Source of the DNA: Ruegeria halocynthiae
GTDB lineage: Bacteria; Pseudomonadota; Alphaproteobacteria; Rhodobacterales; Rhodobacteraceae
Reading direction: 5' to 3'
Length of the DNA stretch: 44,664 bases
Assembly (NCBI RefSeq): GCF_900106805.1
Contig: NZ_FNNP01000015.1
Coordinates: 1-44,664 of the forward strand
Below the pieces are notes generated by a model. That model was not told the DNA's origin. It did not search any database and saw only the letters and a list, made by a program, of their open reading frames with translations. This document shows, piece by piece, positions 42,947 to 44,664 of the stretch (within the stretch, counting starts at the first letter, position 1; each line of letters opens with the position of its first letter). A program made the translations under genes and the position numbers.

Positions 42947-43327
42947 TTGCGAATGTCCTGATTTGGAAAAGTGTTGCCCATCTTCGGAAACACATTTCCG
43001 AATTCCGGCGATTAAGGATTGACACACAGGATACGCGACGTTCCTTCCGCGAGGTGCAATACGTGCGCATGTCGTCGGAACATTATCGCTATTCAACTGA
43101 GAGCTAATCTGATGCCATTGCTCTGTTTGGCCAGTAACGTGGTATCGAGATTATTCGGATTTACTCGGAAATAAAAATGGCCCTCGCGTTCAGGGCACAG
43201 CGGAATCATTAAACAAGCACGGGAAAACGCACTGAGCTCGGTTCGAGCGCCGAGTTAGCGACGCTTCCATTTGCAGCGTGATCGTTCGTAGTGAGCGCGC
43301 GTTTCGACAGGTTCAGTAGAACCGACA
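42947..43327. other. Gene-free stretch upstream of the broken gene
   Basis: This stretch holds the upstream region of the amber-broken gene and then nothing I can identify as coding. It contains the single copy of the 11-base arm (43147-43157) that also makes the palindrome at 711-733. No clear promoter or terminator is seen. Confidence 0.4.
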
Positions 43328-44035
43328 TCAACGATCATCCGGCAACTGCGCCCCTCCTGACCGGTCAACTTTTATGAAATCCACGTCCGGGTCAGATGCT
43401 GCGGGTAGTGCAGGGGAATTCGGTCGCGCGTAATGCCAGACAAATAGGCCTTCACGGCGCACATGGCCCCGACCTAGGTCCTGAAACAGGTCAGGGTGTT
43501 CGATCCGCGTAGGCAGTGCTGACGCGGCATGCAGGCGCAGCCGCGACACATCGCGCCCGACAAAACCTTGCAACGCCTCCGTCAGGACATAAACAGAAGG
43601 CGGTGGAGCGATCACGGGAGCTGCCACAATCCGAGGACGCAGTGAGAGTTCAAGCTTTTCATCCTCCAGCTGAATCGTAAACTGAATCAGCAGCGTATCT
43701 CCTGGCTCAAGCGGCGCAAGTCCGGTCGTTTTATTCCTCAGGTCACTTGCGTTCACGCGAACTGCCCGAGCCAGGCCAAGATTACTTGTATCGGCGGGCG
43801 ATCCATCCTGCTTGTAAAGCACCAGATCCGTAGGCGGTGGGGTGACACCGTTCTTGTCAGGTTGGATACGTTGGAATTTCACGACGCCAAGCGCGCTGCG
43901 TTCAATATCTTCAAGCTCTGTCCGGTCCAGAAATCCTCCCGTTGCCTCGTTCACGCGGCTGACTGCGATATATAGCGGGCTGTCAGCAATGTATTCGCGC
44001 CGGTCAACGGCCAGCCGATAAGGGCCTTTTGCCAA
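43328..44035 (-). CDS. Hypothetical protein, possible second half of an interrupted gene
   Basis: A 235-residue frame beginning at a TTG that directly follows, in the same frame, the TGA of the next gene (44036-44038). The product has mixed beta character, with LAVDRREYIADSPLYIAVSRVN, a Pro-rich PPPTDLVLY segment and LEPGDTLLIQFTIQLEDEKLELSLRP. I do not recognise the family. No ribosome-binding site is visible before the TTG. The simplest reading is one 392-residue protein split by a single TGA. Confidence 0.45.
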   Translation of the reverse strand: MAKGPYRLAVDRREYIADSPLYIAVSRVNEATGGFLDRTELEDIERSALGVVKFQRIQPDKNGVTPPPTDLVLYKQDGSPADTSNLGLARAVRVNASDLRNKTTGLAPLEPGDTLLIQFTIQLEDEKLELSLRPRIVAAPVIAPPPSVYVLTEALQGFVGRDVSRLRLHAASALPTRIEHPDLFQDLGRGHVRREGLFVWHYARPNSPALPAASDPDVDFIKVDRSGGAQLPDDR

Positions 44036-44506
44036 TCATTTCAGATCCGGAAGCGTTTCACCAGCCAGTTGCCGGTCGTAGGATGGGTCGCCAAAGACCA
44101 GTGTATCCATGCGTGTCCCTACGACGCGCCGCGCGCCGGGATCCAGCATAACCGGCAAGATCATCTGAACCATGTTGGCGGTTTCCAGATGCGTTTCCGA
44201 CGTGATCGCTTCGGCTTCGTCACTGTTGGTAAACACAAGGGTCAGCGACATTTTCGTATCGGCTGTGGCCGCCTGAAGCGCCTCGCGTGCGCGGGTCAGG
44301 GCGTCAAAGGAAAGGTGCAGGATGGCGCCGTCTTTGGCGTCAATCCGGCTTGCCCGGACGATTGTCTGACCAATCTGCAAAGATGCACGCAGCGTGTTGA
44401 CGTTGTCACCGACACCTAACCCTAACACCTCAAAAGGGGCTTTTTTAGGTTGTGGTGCCTCTTCCTTCGAATTAGCCGCTATTGTTCCGGCGGCCTGAAG
44501 CTTCAC
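44036..44506 (-). CDS. Hypothetical protein, possible first half of an interrupted gene
   Basis: A 156-residue frame with a GTG start at 44506. It has a helical middle (LHLSFDALTRAREALQAATADTKMSLTLVFTN) and a tail MDTLVFGDPSYDRQLAGETLPDLK before the TGA. The frame is open further upstream to about 44607 but without a start codon; that part (RGLRLGTDWSGTLTVKL) still looks protein-like, so the true start may be lost. No family recognised. Confidence 0.45.
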   Translation of the reverse strand: MKLQAAGTIAANSKEEAPQPKKAPFEVLGLGVGDNVNTLRASLQIGQTIVRASRIDAKDGAILHLSFDALTRAREALQAATADTKMSLTLVFTNSDEAEAITSETHLETANMVQMILPVMLDPGARRVVGTRMDTLVFGDPSYDRQLAGETLPDLK

Positions 44507-44511
44507 CGTGA

Positions 44512-44664
44512 GTGTCCCGGACCAATCGGTCCCAAGCCGAAGCCCCCGTGTTGGTGCAACTGATGCATCAGGATCTGTTGCGAAGTTTCTGGCTGAACGA
44601 AGAGTTTACACCGAACCTGCGGCTTAAACCGCTAGTTCAGCGAATTGACGAAACGGACAGAGTC
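44512..44664 (+). CDS. Possible divergent gene, 5' end only
   Basis: A GTG frame (51 codons) is open to the end of the window, giving SRTNRSQAEAPVLVQLMHQ then LLRSFWLNEEFTPN. Its composition is protein-like, but there is no ribosome-binding site, and the opposite strand is also open here. An inner ATG (MHQDLL) is an alternative start. The reading is uncertain. Confidence 0.2.
   Translation, partial: MSRTNRSQAEAPVLVQLMHQDLLRSFWLNEEFTPNLRLKPLVQRIDETDRV

Noticed and set aside
42588..43070. Minus-strand ORF of 160 codons in the degraded region
   Set aside because: It is in a different frame from the coherent regulator-like reading at 42635-42946 and has biased, low-complexity composition.
44036..44038. 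TGA as a selenocysteine codon
   Set aside because: No selenoprotein family is recognised and no insertion element could be made out; nonsense mutation or separate genes are simpler.
1..44664. CRISPR arrays, prophage genes, intact transposases, replication origins
   Set aside because: No regularly spaced repeats, no phage or transposase protein features and no origin-like repeat cluster were seen in the window.

Overview
The window looks like a chromosomal segment of a marine alphaproteobacterium of the Roseobacter group (Rhodobacteraceae). Support comes from moderately high GC coding with dense ATGA/GTGA stop-start overlaps, a DddQ-type cupin next to a demethylation gene set, an aglREFGAK-type alpha-glucoside locus, and a tuf/tRNA-Trp region of alphaproteobacterial type. 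No plasmid, phage, CRISPR or intact insertion-sequence genes are visible. All family names come from reading the sequence; no database search was run.

Layout. (1) 1-2093: the end of tuf with a strong terminator, a RidA-family gene, a gene-poor stretch holding a 23-bp palindrome, a DUF374 acyltransferase-like gene and tRNA-Trp. (2) 2323-5628: a 1101-residue SAM / class III cyclase / AAA-ATPase / TPR signalling protein. (3) 5752-13510: a compact five-gene operon, the most interesting part of the window. It encodes a berberine-bridge-type flavoprotein, two proteins that together look like a LodA/GoxA quinoprotein cut in two (the second half fused to a ferritin-like domain), a QhpD-like radical SAM/SPASM enzyme and a LodB/QhpG-like FAD monooxygenase. 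(4) 13580-15382: a stand-alone LptF/LptG-family permease and an HD-domain protein. (5) 15718-21476, minus strand: an iron locus with two imelysins, bacterioferritin, its ferredoxin, a di-heme DUF1111 protein and a DUF1513 protein, with a divergent DUF2796 gene.

(6) 22295-31107: an alpha-glucoside uptake and hydrolysis locus. A LacI regulator and a GH1 glucosidase are divergent from aglE-F-G-A-K, with a recognisable promoter and two LacI-type operators. (7) 31205-42137: a catabolic cluster read outward from about 39.7 kb. The minus strand carries a DMGDH/GcvT-type demethylase, a zinc-type dehydrogenase, DddQ, an unlisted 50-residue ORF, a cupin, two enolase-superfamily enzymes, a class III aminotransferase and a broken fold-type I aminotransferase remnant. 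The plus strand carries an RpiR regulator, a Rieske oxygenase and a CMD-family protein. Together these suggest demethylation and use of a betaine or sulfobetaine-like compound. (8) 42138-44664: a degraded region with inverted repeats, short recurring motifs and a small regulator-like gene broken by an amber codon, then two unrecognised ORFs lying in one frame and separated by a single TGA.

The best candidate for an undescribed system is the 5752-13510 operon. It combines, in one transcription unit, a split LodA-like quinoprotein with both types of maturation enzyme known from separate quinone-cofactor systems, namely a radical SAM enzyme and a flavin monooxygenase.
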